A stretch of 64,000 nt of DNA from Gloeotrichia echinulata CP02 (lineage in GTDB: Bacteria > Cyanobacteriota > Cyanobacteriia > Cyanobacteriales > Nostocaceae), in contig CP051187.1 of assembly GCA_038087035.1 (NCBI GenBank), positions 6,454,001-6,518,000 on the forward strand, given 5' to 3'. Each line of letters opens with the position of its first letter. Positions within the stretch are counted from its first letter, which is position 1. This document shows positions 55,866 through 64,000 of the stretch, piece after piece. The position numbers and the translations under genes were made by a program. Under the pieces are notes generated by a model. That model did no database searches and was not told where the DNA came from. It saw only the letters and a program-made list of their open reading frames with translations.

Positions 55866-56339
55866 CTAGGAATCTTGAGGATTGAGGCTAATCATCTGCC
55901 ACGTGGTATAAGTACCGATGGGACTCCAAAGCAAATAAGGAACTAGTAACAGTGCAGCCCAACCAGAAATAGGTAACAATGCCAACATCAATAAAGCACA
56001 AATAATGAAACCTGTACCACCGATAATTGTACCCGCTTTGAGACTGCGAAGCCTGAACATCACAGGTGTATAGGCAATGGTAAAAACTTCCAAAATCAGA
56101 TATAAACCCATCAGTAACCAGGTTGCGGTGGTTCCAGGGTTGTGTTCCCAAGCAATATAAGCCGACCAACCACCACAAATAAAGATTACAGTCCAGATGA
56201 CTGGAATTGCGGACTCAAAAGTTAGCCATCTCGGTCTTTGTAAGCGCTTGAACCACTGGATATCGCTTGGTGTAATCCAGTTAGCCGCCAAGGCGACGAC
56301 AAAAGCTACACCAGCAATCACTATCCAAGATTTAATCAT
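55866..56339 (-). CDS. TspO/MBR family protein
   Basis: From the ATG at 56339 (MIKSWIVIAGVAFVV) the product has 157 residues and five membrane helices, with the Trp-rich pattern PRWLTFESAIPVIWTVIF, AYIAWEHNPG and WSPIGTYTTWQMI. The frame is open 25 codons further, but those residues look non-coding. TspO proteins bind porphyrins and are linked to stress and tetrapyrrole control; hemJ is encoded 1.7 kb away. Confidence 0.92.
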   Translation of the reverse strand: MIKSWIVIAGVAFVVALAANWITPSDIQWFKRLQRPRWLTFESAIPVIWTVIFICGGWSAYIAWEHNPGTTATWLLMGLYLILEVFTIAYTPVMFRLRSLKAGTIIGGTGFIICALLMLALLPISGWAALLLVPYLLWSPIGTYTTWQMISLNPQDS

Positions 56340-56630
56340 ACTACCATTACCTTTGCGATCGCTTGAATACGAAGCATTGTAGTGCGATTTTGTCAATTTA
56401 AATCCTGTTTGCACTTATTACCGTCCCATCCTCCTCTTGCAATCACGCCCTAGATTTCAGCTAATTCTTTCTCTGGATAGGGGTTGCTAGTGAAGACTTT
56501 AGTCCTCGTATTCTGCCATAAATTAGAAGCCATAAAATTCGCGCTAAATTTTTGCAGCCCCATCAAATAATCACATGATTTTCACATGATTGTTACACAA
56601 CTGCCACATTTAGTTGGTAAGCTAATATGA

Positions 56631-56702
56631 AGCAAACAAAATGTTTGCTCCTCACACCATACCACTGCCCTGTTGTTGTTCAAAAGCGACAGGGCTTTTT
56701 TT
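56631..56702 (+). ncRNA. yfr1: Yfr1 small RNA
   Basis: A 5' hairpin (AGCAAACA-AAA-TGTTTGCT, 56631-56649) is followed by the unpaired CTCCTCACACC (56648-56658), the ultraconserved core of cyanobacterial Yfr1. After a short linker come a 3' hairpin (GCCCTGT and ACAGGGC) and seven T residues (56696-56702) acting as terminator. A TAATAT -10 box lies at 56623-56628, so the true 5' end is probably near 56634. Yfr1 represses porin and other mRNAs through the core motif. Confidence 0.87.
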
Positions 56703-57032
56703 ATAGTTTAAATCTTCAGTTATTTATCTATATTTAAGCAAAATTCGCCATCCAGTGTTGGCTGATACATTTATAAATCTACTATTGAAGTTTTTCTCTA
56801 TCTAATGGAGGAATTTAGTCAACTCGGATAGATATTTAATATTTATATATTCCGATCACCTGACGAACTTTAACATTACATCTCCATGTTGCTATCTGGC
56901 AGCGGGGGATTTTTTTTTCACAACTGAATCCACCAAAAATGGTGATAAAATATTGTAAAGGTAAAAATCAGCCTTTGTAAAATCCTAGTCCGTGCCTAAG
57001 TCGTAACGAATTACAAATTACGTACATATGTA

Positions 57033-57896
57033 CTATGGATTACAGTACATACATTGCCCTGGCTCGGCAAACTTTCGACCATGAGGAAATAATTTTTCTT
57101 GACTAAAACCGCATTTTTGACATTGATAAGTTACAGCTAAAATCAAGCTGGTTGGCATATTACACATTTCACAGGGTAATCCCTGGATTGTGTCAGTTAT
57201 ATCAAATCCAGGCGCAGAACATTTTGGACATTGACTATTAATCTTTTTTAACAAGTCATGGGTAGCTTTTGCGATATTTTTCATTCGTGTGGGATTATAA
57301 AGTGCCCGCATATCGGTGTCAAGATAAACTTTGCCATCCCAGGAATTACTGATGGCAAAATTAACAGATTCTACAAGCTTTGCTTCTGTAGTAATCCCTT
57401 TAATTATCTCGCTATTATCTTTAGCTGATGGCTGAAAACTAACAACTAGTCCATGTTCAGGAAAGCCGACTTTTTGAGCAAAATTATATGCTTCGTCAAG
57501 ATTTTCTACCACACGATGATTAAAATTAGTTTCAGTAGAAAATTCTTCGCCAATAATTTCTAGATCATTTTTTTTATCTAATAAAATGACAATTTCTCTA
57601 TTAGAATAAATGTAAGGCAGAATCGGATGAGGTGTAAAGCTGCCTTCGCTGGCGATCGCCAGTGTTTCTCCTGTTAAATCCAGGGCTTTTTGTGCTTTCA
57701 ATTTAGCAGCCGCAATCTGAGTTCCAGGACGTTTTATTTCTCTAGTAAATGTACCAAAAATATCAGTATTAAAATCAGGCGGTACTATAACTTTAATGCC
57801 TAATTCTTGCTCAATAATTGGGGCTATCACCCTTTCTTTTTGGTGCATTGTAGCTAGTATAGCCACGCGATTACTAAATAGTCGCTGATTTTGCAT
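57033..57896 (-). CDS. DUF6671-like protein with multiple zinc-ribbon pairs
   Basis: In 287 residues the N-terminal about 200 form a domain with ILATMHQKERVIAPIIEQEL and AIASEGSFTPHPILPYIYSN. The C-terminus has four Cys pairs (CPKC, CEMC, CQKC, CMYC) spaced like two zinc ribbons. I recognise it as a conserved hypothetical of the DUF6671 type; no activity is known to me. Confidence 0.75.
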   Translation of the reverse strand: MQNQRLFSNRVAILATMHQKERVIAPIIEQELGIKVIVPPDFNTDIFGTFTREIKRPGTQIAAAKLKAQKALDLTGETLAIASEGSFTPHPILPYIYSNREIVILLDKKNDLEIIGEEFSTETNFNHRVVENLDEAYNFAQKVGFPEHGLVVSFQPSAKDNSEIIKGITTEAKLVESVNFAISNSWDGKVYLDTDMRALYNPTRMKNIAKATHDLLKKINSQCPKCSAPGFDITDTIQGLPCEMCNMPTSLILAVTYQCQKCGFSQEKLFPHGRKFAEPGQCMYCNP

Positions 57897-57993
57897 CGCT
57901 ATTTAACCTCATTGAAAATTACAGCCAAATCAATAGGTAAGTAATTAGTAGGTAAGGCAATGCCCAACCTACAAACTGCTATTATTGATGTAG

Positions 57994-58578
57994 CTAACTT
58001 TGTTCTTGTGGAACCTGTCCTATTTGTGCTGTGAGCTTTTCTTTATCAAGCCTACGTTTTTTAGCGTAAAGTTGAATAGAAACAGCCATCAAAATAATTG
58101 TGGCAAAAATAACCCAGACAGTGATATCAGTCGGTAGACTATTCTTGAACACAGCCAACAATACAATCACTAATAACATGACTGTAGGTGCTTCATTTAA
58201 AGCACGTAACTGCTGACTGGTCCAGTTACATTCATCGACTGCTAACTTTTTCATCAGACGAGAACAGTAGTGATGATAACCAATTAACAGGGAGACAAAT
58301 AGTAGTTTAAAATGTAGCCAACCTTCTTTTAATACGTCCGGTTCGGTGCTTACTAAACCGATAGCCATCGCTACTGTCACCAACATTCCTGGAGTGGTGA
58401 TAATATTGTACAGGCGTTTTTCCATAATCTGATACTGATTTTTCAGTATCGTCCTCGCAGGTTCCGGTTCTAGATTAGCTTCAGCGTGATAGATAAACAG
58501 GCGTACTAGGTAGAATAATCCAGCAAACCAAACTACAAAGCCGATAATATGAAACGCTTTAAACCACAAATAAGCCAT
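57994..58578 (-). CDS. hemJ: protoporphyrinogen IX oxidase HemJ
   Basis: This 194-residue membrane protein with four to five helices has WFKAFHIIGFVVWFAGLFYL with the essential His, RLFIYHAEA, a central KLLFVSLLIGYHHYCSRL and LRALNEAPTVMLL. HemJ oxidises protoporphyrinogen IX in most cyanobacteria, late in heme and chlorophyll synthesis. The C-terminal 20 residues are polar and variable. Confidence 0.95.
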   Translation of the reverse strand: MAYLWFKAFHIIGFVVWFAGLFYLVRLFIYHAEANLEPEPARTILKNQYQIMEKRLYNIITTPGMLVTVAMAIGLVSTEPDVLKEGWLHFKLLFVSLLIGYHHYCSRLMKKLAVDECNWTSQQLRALNEAPTVMLLVIVLLAVFKNSLPTDITVWVIFATIILMAVSIQLYAKKRRLDKEKLTAQIGQVPQEQS

Positions 58579-58817
58579 GAATTGTAACCTCCATCAGTGT
58601 GCTTGTGATGCCTTTTCAGTTTAAAAAAATCACCATTGCAGCTTTTGATAAAATTATAAATCTAAATTTACTCATAAAAACCAGTAGGGTGCGTTAGGCG
58701 TAACGCACCTTAAATTGTCAACTTAACTGAGAATTGATATAATTTAAATTGAAACCTGCCATATTTATCAGCCTGTTTGACTCAACCCTGAATACTAAAA
58801 AATGCTAAAAAATCAAT

Positions 58818-59381
58818 TTATCTGCCGAATATTTCATTAACACTAATATTCACATCATGGAAGGCTTGAATTGATAAAGTTTGACCCCTAGCGAACTTCT
58901 GAATATGCTGATATCCTGCGGATATTGGTTGTTGATAAACTTCGATAACTTGCTCATAAATATCCACCAACCAAACTTCGATAATATTTGCTTGTGCATA
59001 TAAAGGAATTTTCACTTCTCTGTCATATTTCACCGTTGAATCTGCGACCTCAATCAGCAAAAATATATCTGAAGGTTGGGGGTGCGCGGTTTCATAAAAA
59101 TCATCACGGGGTTTAAGTAATGCTACATCTGGCTGAGGTTCTGAGTTCTCGTTCAAAGCAATTGGATTTTGAGAAGCCAGAATAATGCGTTTTCTCAATA
59201 ACTGAGCCAACAGATTAACTAATCGATTTACACAAGCAGCATGTTTTGTTCCAATAGGTGACATCTCAATAATTTCTCCTCCTATCAGTTCTATCCGGTC
59301 ATCCGCTGTGAGAATTCCCGAATCAACCATTTTGTGGTATTGCTCAACTGTGAATTTCCGTCTTAGTAATTGTACAGTCAT
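58818..59381 (-). CDS. Uma2 (DUF820) family putative restriction-fold nuclease, copy 1
   Basis: From the ATG at 59381 (MTVQLLRRKFTVEQYHKMVD) the product has 187 residues with the PD-(D/E)XK core: ELIGGEIIEMSPIGTKHA, SEPQPDVALLKPRDDFY, and IEVADSTVKYDREVKIPLYA with the Glu and Lys of the active site. Uma2 proteins are abundant in cyanobacteria and their role is unsettled. It is nearly identical to the gene upstream (59400-59963). Confidence 0.88.
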   Translation of the reverse strand: MTVQLLRRKFTVEQYHKMVDSGILTADDRIELIGGEIIEMSPIGTKHAACVNRLVNLLAQLLRKRIILASQNPIALNENSEPQPDVALLKPRDDFYETAHPQPSDIFLLIEVADSTVKYDREVKIPLYAQANIIEVWLVDIYEQVIEVYQQPISAGYQHIQKFARGQTLSIQAFHDVNISVNEIFGR

Positions 59382-59399
59382 AACTACCTCCACTATTGC

Positions 59400-59963
59400 T
59401 TATCTGCCGAATATTTCATCAACGCTAATATTCACATCAGGGAAGGCTTGAATTGATAAACTTTGACCCCTAGCGAACTTCTGAATATGCTGATATCCTG
59501 CAGCTATTGGTTGTTGATAAACTTCGATAACTTGCCCATAAATATCCACTAACCAAACTTCGATAATATTTGCTTGTGCATATAAAGGAATTTTCACTTT
59601 TCTGTCATATTTCACCGTTGAATCTGCGACTTCAATCAGCAAAAATATATCTGAAGGTTGGGGGTGCGCGGTTTCATAAAAATCATCCCGGGGTTTAAGT
59701 AATGCTACATCTGGCTGAGGTTCTGAGTTCTCGTTCAAAGCAATTGGATTTTGAGAAGCCAGAATAATGCGTTTTCTCGATAACTGAGCCAACAGATTAA
59801 CTAATCGATTTACACAAGCAGCATGTTTTGTTCCAATAGGTGACATCTCAATAATTTCTCCTCCTATCAGTTCTATCCGGTCATCCGCTGTGAGAATTCC
59901 CGAATCAACCATTTTGTGGTATTGCTCAACTGTGAATTTCCGTCTTAGTAATTGTACAGTCAT
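59400..59963 (-). CDS. Uma2 (DUF820) family putative nuclease, copy 2
   Basis: It is about 95% identical in protein to the copy at 58818, differing at only about ten residues (for example DIYGQ for DIYEQ, SLSIQAFPD for TLSIQAFHD). The ATG at 59963 matches that of copy 1; the frame opens at 60002 with MSKSKDEAKVEVV. The repeat unit is 582 bp and includes the leader, so a recent tandem duplication produced the pair. Confidence 0.88.
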   Translation of the reverse strand: MTVQLLRRKFTVEQYHKMVDSGILTADDRIELIGGEIIEMSPIGTKHAACVNRLVNLLAQLSRKRIILASQNPIALNENSEPQPDVALLKPRDDFYETAHPQPSDIFLLIEVADSTVKYDRKVKIPLYAQANIIEVWLVDIYGQVIEVYQQPIAAGYQHIQKFARGQSLSIQAFPDVNISVDEIFGR

Positions 59964-60040
59964 AACTACCTCCACTTTTGCCTCATCTTTTGATTTTGAC
60001 ATCTCCCCCGGCTAGAAGCGCGGGGGATTCTAATATGATC

Positions 60041-60107
60041 CAATACGGTTCAGTTAAGGAAAATTGTAGGTTGGGTTGAGGTTTTTGGCTCTAACTGAAC
60101 CGTATTG
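60041..60107. mobile_element. short family A-like MITE
   Basis: The ends CAATACGGTTCAGTTA and its complement match family A except at one base, but the element is only 67 bp and lacks the inner GGGGCACGGCA arms. The flanking ten bases match at seven positions, as expected from an old, diverged duplication. Confidence 0.65.
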
Positions 60108-60121
60108 GATTATCATCAAGG

Positions 60122-60964
60122 TTATGCCCGCCGCACAAAGGACAAAAGGTCTTGTAAAATCGTCTCGTGGTAGTGTTCTTGGGGATAATGCCCAACATTA
60201 TTAAGTTTTATTAATTCGGCATTGGGTACAGAATTAGCGAAATTTTCAGCGATGTCTACAGATAACCAAGGGTCAATCATACCCCATTGAATTAACATTG
60301 GTTCTTGCCATTGTTTAAAGCCAGATTCAATTTCTGTCGTGGCTGAGTCTAATTGCAAATTGCGAATTGTTGCTAATAAAGCCCGCCCAGGTGCAGAACT
60401 TTTCAAAAAAGGTCGGCGATAAACATCTAAATCTTTATCTTCTATGCGATAACGGCTACCACCTTCTAGGGTTCTATCAACTAAAAGAGGGTCTTGGGTC
60501 ATCATTTCCCCTGCTAAAGGTAAACCCATTTGTTTAATTTTCCAGGGTAATTTAGCAGCCGTTGAAATTGGTGTATTTAAAATCGCAATGTTGGCTATTT
60601 GTTCTGGATGACGCAAAGCATATTGTAATCCCACAGAACCTAAAAATCCTTGCACGACTAAAGAAAAACGCTCTAGTTCTAGGGCTTTAACAAAGCCTGA
60701 CAAAGCTGTAATAAATGCATCTGGCGTGTAAGCAAAATCGCGTTTTTCTGGGGTTGCAGAAAAGCCATAACCAATCCAATCAGGGGCGATCGCTCTTGTT
60801 CCCTGGTTCCCCAAAGCAGGTAAGATATTGCGCCAGCTGTAACTTTGAGAAACTACGCCGTGCAATAACACCACAGGTAGCAAATCAGTTCTACCAATTG
60901 GTGAAGATTCGCGATAAAACCATTCTAGAGAATCTACTTTTATTTTATTTTCTGTTAATGACAC
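60122..60964 (-). CDS. alpha/beta-hydrolase fold protein lacking the usual nucleophile
   Basis: In 280 residues the fold is clear: VVLLHGVVSQSYSWRNILPA (oxyanion side), APDWIGYGFSATPEKRDFAY, WGMIDPWLS (acid) and NVGHYPQEH (His). At the nucleophile elbow, where relatives have VVQDWGG or GxSxG, it reads VVQGFLGS, with glycine at position 106. Either the protein is not a classical hydrolase or another residue acts. I recall similar sequences in cyanobacteria, so this need not be a random loss. Confidence 0.85.
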   Translation of the reverse strand: MSLTENKIKVDSLEWFYRESSPIGRTDLLPVVLLHGVVSQSYSWRNILPALGNQGTRAIAPDWIGYGFSATPEKRDFAYTPDAFITALSGFVKALELERFSLVVQGFLGSVGLQYALRHPEQIANIAILNTPISTAAKLPWKIKQMGLPLAGEMMTQDPLLVDRTLEGGSRYRIEDKDLDVYRRPFLKSSAPGRALLATIRNLQLDSATTEIESGFKQWQEPMLIQWGMIDPWLSVDIAENFANSVPNAELIKLNNVGHYPQEHYHETILQDLLSFVRRA

Positions 60965-60990
60965 GCTATTTTCTTATAGATTGGAAATTG

Positions 60991-61718
60991 GGAGTAAGGA
61001 GTAAGGAGTAAGGAGTAAGGAGTAAGGAGCAAGGAGTAAGGAGTAAGGAGTAAGGAGTAAGGAGTAAGGAGTAAGGAGTAAGGAGTAAGGAGTAAGGAGT
61101 AAGGAGTAAGGAGTGGATTATTTTTTATTTTTCTTTCAACTTGTTGATTGAAGTTGTTAATATCTTAATAATTCTTTCATTACTCATTACTCATTACTTA
61201 TTACTCATTACTTATTACTTATTACTCATTACTTATTACTCATTACTTATTACTCATTCAAGGAGTAAGGAGTAAGGAGTAAGGAGTAAGGAGTAAGGAG
61301 TAAGGAGTAAGGAGTAAGGAGTAAGGAGTAAGGAGTAAGGAGTAAGGAGTGGATTATTTTTTATTTTTCTTTCAACTTGTTGATTGAAGTTGTTAATATC
61401 TTAATAATTCTTTCATTACTCATTACTCATTACTTATTACTCATTACTTATTACTTATTACTCATTACTTATTACTCATTACTTATTACTCATTCAAGGA
61501 GTAAGGAGCAAGGAGTAAGGAGCAAGGAGTAAGGAGTAAGGAGTAAGGAGTAAGGAGTGGATTATTTTTTATTTTTCTTTCAACTTGTTGATTGAAGTTG
61601 TTAATATCTTAATAATTCTTTCATTACTCATTACTCATTACTTATTACTCATTACTTATTACTCATTACTTATTACTCATTACTTATTACTCATTCAAGG
61701 AGTAAGGAGTAAGGAGTT
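60991..61718. repeat. composite tandem repeat: AAGGAGT tracts, a 65-bp core and ATTACTC/ATTACTT tracts, three cycles
   Basis: Each cycle has an AAGGAGT run (60991-61114, 61259-61347, 61496-61557), an identical 65-bp core starting GGATTATTTTTTATTTTTC, and an ATTACTC/ATTACTT run ending ATTCAAGGAGT. A short AAGGAGT run (61698-61718) closes it. The core holds CAACTTGTTGATTGAAGTTG, an imperfect inverted repeat. It lies between the hydrolase and ThiO-like genes. Confidence 0.95.
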
Positions 61719-61772
61719 TTCCCCATCTCCCCATCTTCCCATGCCCCATGCCCCATGCCCCATGCCCACTCC

Positions 61773-62879
61773 CTAAGAAATAATCATCTCACGAATTGCA
61801 TAAGCTGTTGCAGGTGCTAACAAAACGCCGTTGCGATAGTGTCCAGTAGCCAGGAGGACATTACTATACCCAGGTAGCTTACCAATAACTGGTGCGGGGC
61901 GTCCTTCGGGACGGGGACGTAAACCTGACCAAGTGCGGACAATGCTTGCTTGTGCTAATTCGGGACAGAAGGCGATCGCCTGTTGTTTGACAGATTCCAG
62001 CAGTTCAAGATTGGGTGGAATCTCATTCCCATTGCTAGGAAACTCCACCGTTGCACCCACCCAATAATCTCCATCTGTCACAGGTACAATATGCACATCA
62101 TTACCCGTAATTGCCGGTTGAAACTCAGGATTTCCTAATGGATGTCCTAAGCGCACTTGTAAAGCTTGCCCCAAAACAGGACGGATATCAACCATTTCGT
62201 TTAATTGCGCCGTTAATGGTGTCGAACCCAGTCCCGCAGCCACCACAACCCAATCTGCAGCAATTTTACCTTCTGTAGTTTCAACTAAATCACATCTTAT
62301 TCCTTCTTCTTCCCCCCTCCTCGCAAGCGGTGTATTCGTTCCCAACACAGTCACGCCAAATTTGAAAATAACACCGTTACCCTGAGCAGCCTCAACCAAA
62401 GCTAAAGTCAGGGCTGTAGGATCAAGTTGGCGGTCTTGGGGAGAATAGACAGCGCCAATAATTTTTTCATTATCTACCTGTGGACAGATGCGCTTAAGTT
62501 TAGCAACGTCCCATACTTCCAATTGCCAGCCTTGAGAGTGACGAATAGCCAGCAAGTTTTCCCACTCTGCTAAATTATTCTCCTCTTCCAGACAAAGACT
62601 GAGAATTCCCTGACGGTTAAAAGGGATTTTACGACCTGTTAAAGCTTCTAATTCCACAATCAAGGTTTCATAGCGTTGGATGCTAGTTTGTCGCATTTGC
62701 CAAGCCTTACCCTTGATTTTTTGGCTAATCACGCCTACTAAAACGCCGAGTGCAGCACCTGTAGAAGCTTGTGCTGGTGGTTGAGGGTCAAAAACCATGA
62801 TTTTCAGACCTTTAACTAAACTCAGTTCATAGGCGATCGCCGCCCCAACCACACCACAACCGATAATAACTACATTCAT
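61773..62879 (-). CDS. FAD-dependent amine oxidase, glycine oxidase (ThiO)-like
   Basis: From the ATG at 62879 (MNVVIIGCGVVGAAIAYELS) the product has 368 residues; the frame is open to 62933 through a low-complexity Pro-rich leader (PPPPIPSS). The DAO-family motifs are the N-terminal GxGxxG, STGAALGVLVG, RTWSGLRPRPEGRPAPVIGK and TGHYRNGVLLAPATAYAI near the C-terminus. In the thiamine pathway ThiO makes dehydroglycine for the thiazole ring. No other thiamine gene is adjacent, so the assignment rests on sequence pattern only. Confidence 0.85.
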   Translation of the reverse strand: MNVVIIGCGVVGAAIAYELSLVKGLKIMVFDPQPPAQASTGAALGVLVGVISQKIKGKAWQMRQTSIQRYETLIVELEALTGRKIPFNRQGILSLCLEEENNLAEWENLLAIRHSQGWQLEVWDVAKLKRICPQVDNEKIIGAVYSPQDRQLDPTALTLALVEAAQGNGVIFKFGVTVLGTNTPLARRGEEEGIRCDLVETTEGKIAADWVVVAAGLGSTPLTAQLNEMVDIRPVLGQALQVRLGHPLGNPEFQPAITGNDVHIVPVTDGDYWVGATVEFPSNGNEIPPNLELLESVKQQAIAFCPELAQASIVRTWSGLRPRPEGRPAPVIGKLPGYSNVLLATGHYRNGVLLAPATAYAIREMIIS

Positions 62880-62966
62880 AACTTTTTTTTGAGAGGAGGG
62901 GATAGGGGGGGGAGGGAGAATTTTCCCTATCACCTTGTCCCCTTATCTCATTTTCCCCCCTAGCGC

Positions 62967-63434
62967 CTAACTTGCTTCTGATTGACTGCTTGTCTTGGGA
63001 AGCAATTCGAGGAATTTGTCAAGATCGGCGAAAGCAGCTTGGTAGTTACTCAAGGCTAGTTGAGAGTTAGCCTGGGTAGCACCTTGATCGATTTTCACCA
63101 AATGTTTGAGAAAATCTCGCGAAATCTCACGAGCTGCGGGTTGGTCTTTGGGTAGGAGATTGGGAGTGATATAAGAGATCGCCAGCTTGGCTTCTGTTAT
63201 GGGGCCATGTATAAAATTACCCACATTTATCCAATCTTTTGTTTCGATCAGCTGTTGAAGTTCTGGCGAGCGATCGCGCACAGCCTCAATTGGTGTAACG
63301 TATTCCTGAATTTTAGCCACTTGTTGTGCTGTGTAAGTTGGAGGTGCAACTGCGACACTAGCACCGCTACAACTAATGAGGAACGTTGCCAATAATACTA
63401 AAATCAAGGAAAAAACAGAGCGTTGACGCGCCAT
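62967..63434 (-). CDS. psbQ: photosystem II lipoprotein PsbQ (CyanoQ)
   Basis: The 155-residue protein has a lipoprotein signal (RQRSVFSLILVLLATFLISC with Cys22 as the lipobox) and a four-helix bundle: AQQVAKIQEYVTPIEAVRDR, ELQQLIETKDWINVGNFIHG, PITEAKLAISYITPNLL and YQAAFADLDKFLELLP. CyanoQ binds the lumenal side of photosystem II and stabilises the oxygen-evolving complex. It is monocistronic, upstream of the ThiO-like gene on the same strand, with 87 bp between. Confidence 0.94.
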   Translation of the reverse strand: MARQRSVFSLILVLLATFLISCSGASVAVAPPTYTAQQVAKIQEYVTPIEAVRDRSPELQQLIETKDWINVGNFIHGPITEAKLAISYITPNLLPKDQPAAREISRDFLKHLVKIDQGATQANSQLALSNYQAAFADLDKFLELLPKTSSQSEAS

Positions 63435-64000
63435 ACAGTCAAGTAATTGGTTTTTTGTTTGCCCACTAACAAGTGTAATTTTAGATCGATAGGGTAATTT
63501 ATCGTTCCTCCGTGGAAAGGATTTTACCGAAAAATTTCGTCTCCTGGCGTTCTCTTGTCCCTCAAGACCTCAGTCCGTAGGGTGCGTCAGTATCCGTTAC
63601 ATAAGACCTATTCATAACTACTCACAAATAGACAAATCTACTCATGTGTAGTTTGATGCTTACTTCCTGCTTCATTCTGGCAACGTCGGCGTTAACCAGT
63701 CCACAGGCTAACACGATCTAACTGATCGCTATATGTGTCGAAGTTACAGAATAACTTCTGTTTGAGGCGCTACTAACGACCCTCTGTCTAGGTCGCCTGC
63801 ACTTCGCCTATGGCACGTTTATCAAACGCCAGTCTATGCTGGAAGGTTTATCCTCTGACGGCACAGTTGTTAACCGTTAATTATTATTGATTATCCTACC
63901 ATCTTTTCGTGATACCTACTCAAAATTGACGAGCTTTGATGAGGCTTGAATAGCTTTTAGGTTACAGTTCTTAGCCCCAAGTTTTCTCGCTCCTGACGCA
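63435..64000. other. gene-free right end, with a possible transposase tail
   Basis: There is no complete ORF. At 63622-63706 the minus strand reads ACGLVNADVARMKQEVSIK and a stop soon after, similar to the C-terminal tail of IS200/IS605 TnpB proteins, but the frame is closed just upstream. The remainder shows nothing I can name. Confidence 0.35.

Noticed and set aside
63622..63706. TnpB gene
   Set aside because: Only a tail-like stretch is seen; the frame is closed by a TAG just upstream, so at most it is a small relic.

Overview
The window comes from a filamentous, probably heterocyst-forming cyanobacterium of the Nostoc/Calothrix type. The evidence is a psbQ lipoprotein gene, a phytol kinase, hemJ, a Yfr1-type small RNA, many HIP1 octamers (GCGATCGC), and heptanucleotide tandem repeats (GAGTAAT, AAGGAGT) of the kind common in that group. 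I saw no rRNA, tRNA or CRISPR array.

Region 1 (1-13.2 kb, nearly all minus strand) looks like a peptide natural-product and secretion locus. A 60-residue precursor with a double-glycine leader and a ten-residue Cys-His-Cys core (5112-5294) is followed by a radical SAM enzyme, a small ORF with no ordinary start codon, an HlyD-type adaptor and a C39-peptidase ABC exporter that runs off the left edge. A VapBC-like toxin-antitoxin pair (5.9-6.6 kb) splits this group from a second minus-strand group: a tandem cyclic-nucleotide-binding protein of the bacteriocin-transport-associated type, a HECTH putative metalloprotease, a MinD/ParA-like ATPase, a Cache-HAMP membrane sensor and a PAS-AraC regulator.

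Region 2 (13.7-26.8 kb) mixes housekeeping and accessory genes: ychF, a DUF262-HNH putative defence nuclease, an Orn/Lys/Arg decarboxylase, a two-gene ABC importer, crcB and aspS. Between crcB and a DUF29 gene lies a 1.6-kb array of 212-bp repeats. Each unit holds a short ORF and a promoter-like TTGACA-N18-TATTAT. This array is the most unusual structure in the window.

Region 3 (28.3-44.6 kb, plus strand) is a Wzx/Wzy exopolysaccharide cluster: a tyrosine autokinase/chain-length protein, polymerase, flippase, a MurB-like flavoprotein, a pyruvyl transferase, three glycosyltransferases, a broken epimerase, a WecG/TagA transferase and the initiating sugar-phosphate transferase.

Region 4 (45-64 kb) is mostly single genes: a SAM hydrolase, DUF2301 and YdcF proteins, a tRNA-dihydrouridine synthase, dnaK, HicBA, phytol kinase, yidD, a VanX-like dipeptidase, TspO, Yfr1, hemJ, duplicated Uma2 nucleases, a ThiO-like oxidase and psbQ. 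They are separated by large tandem-repeat tracts.

The intergenic DNA carries several families of small inverted-repeat elements (MITEs). Most have target duplications readable in the sequence: one family with 10-bp, one with 5-bp, one with 6-bp and one with 3-bp duplications. No intact transposase is present. Broken genes (IS607 HTH, HicB-like, TPR, epimerase) add to the picture of a genome shaped by mobile elements and repeats.
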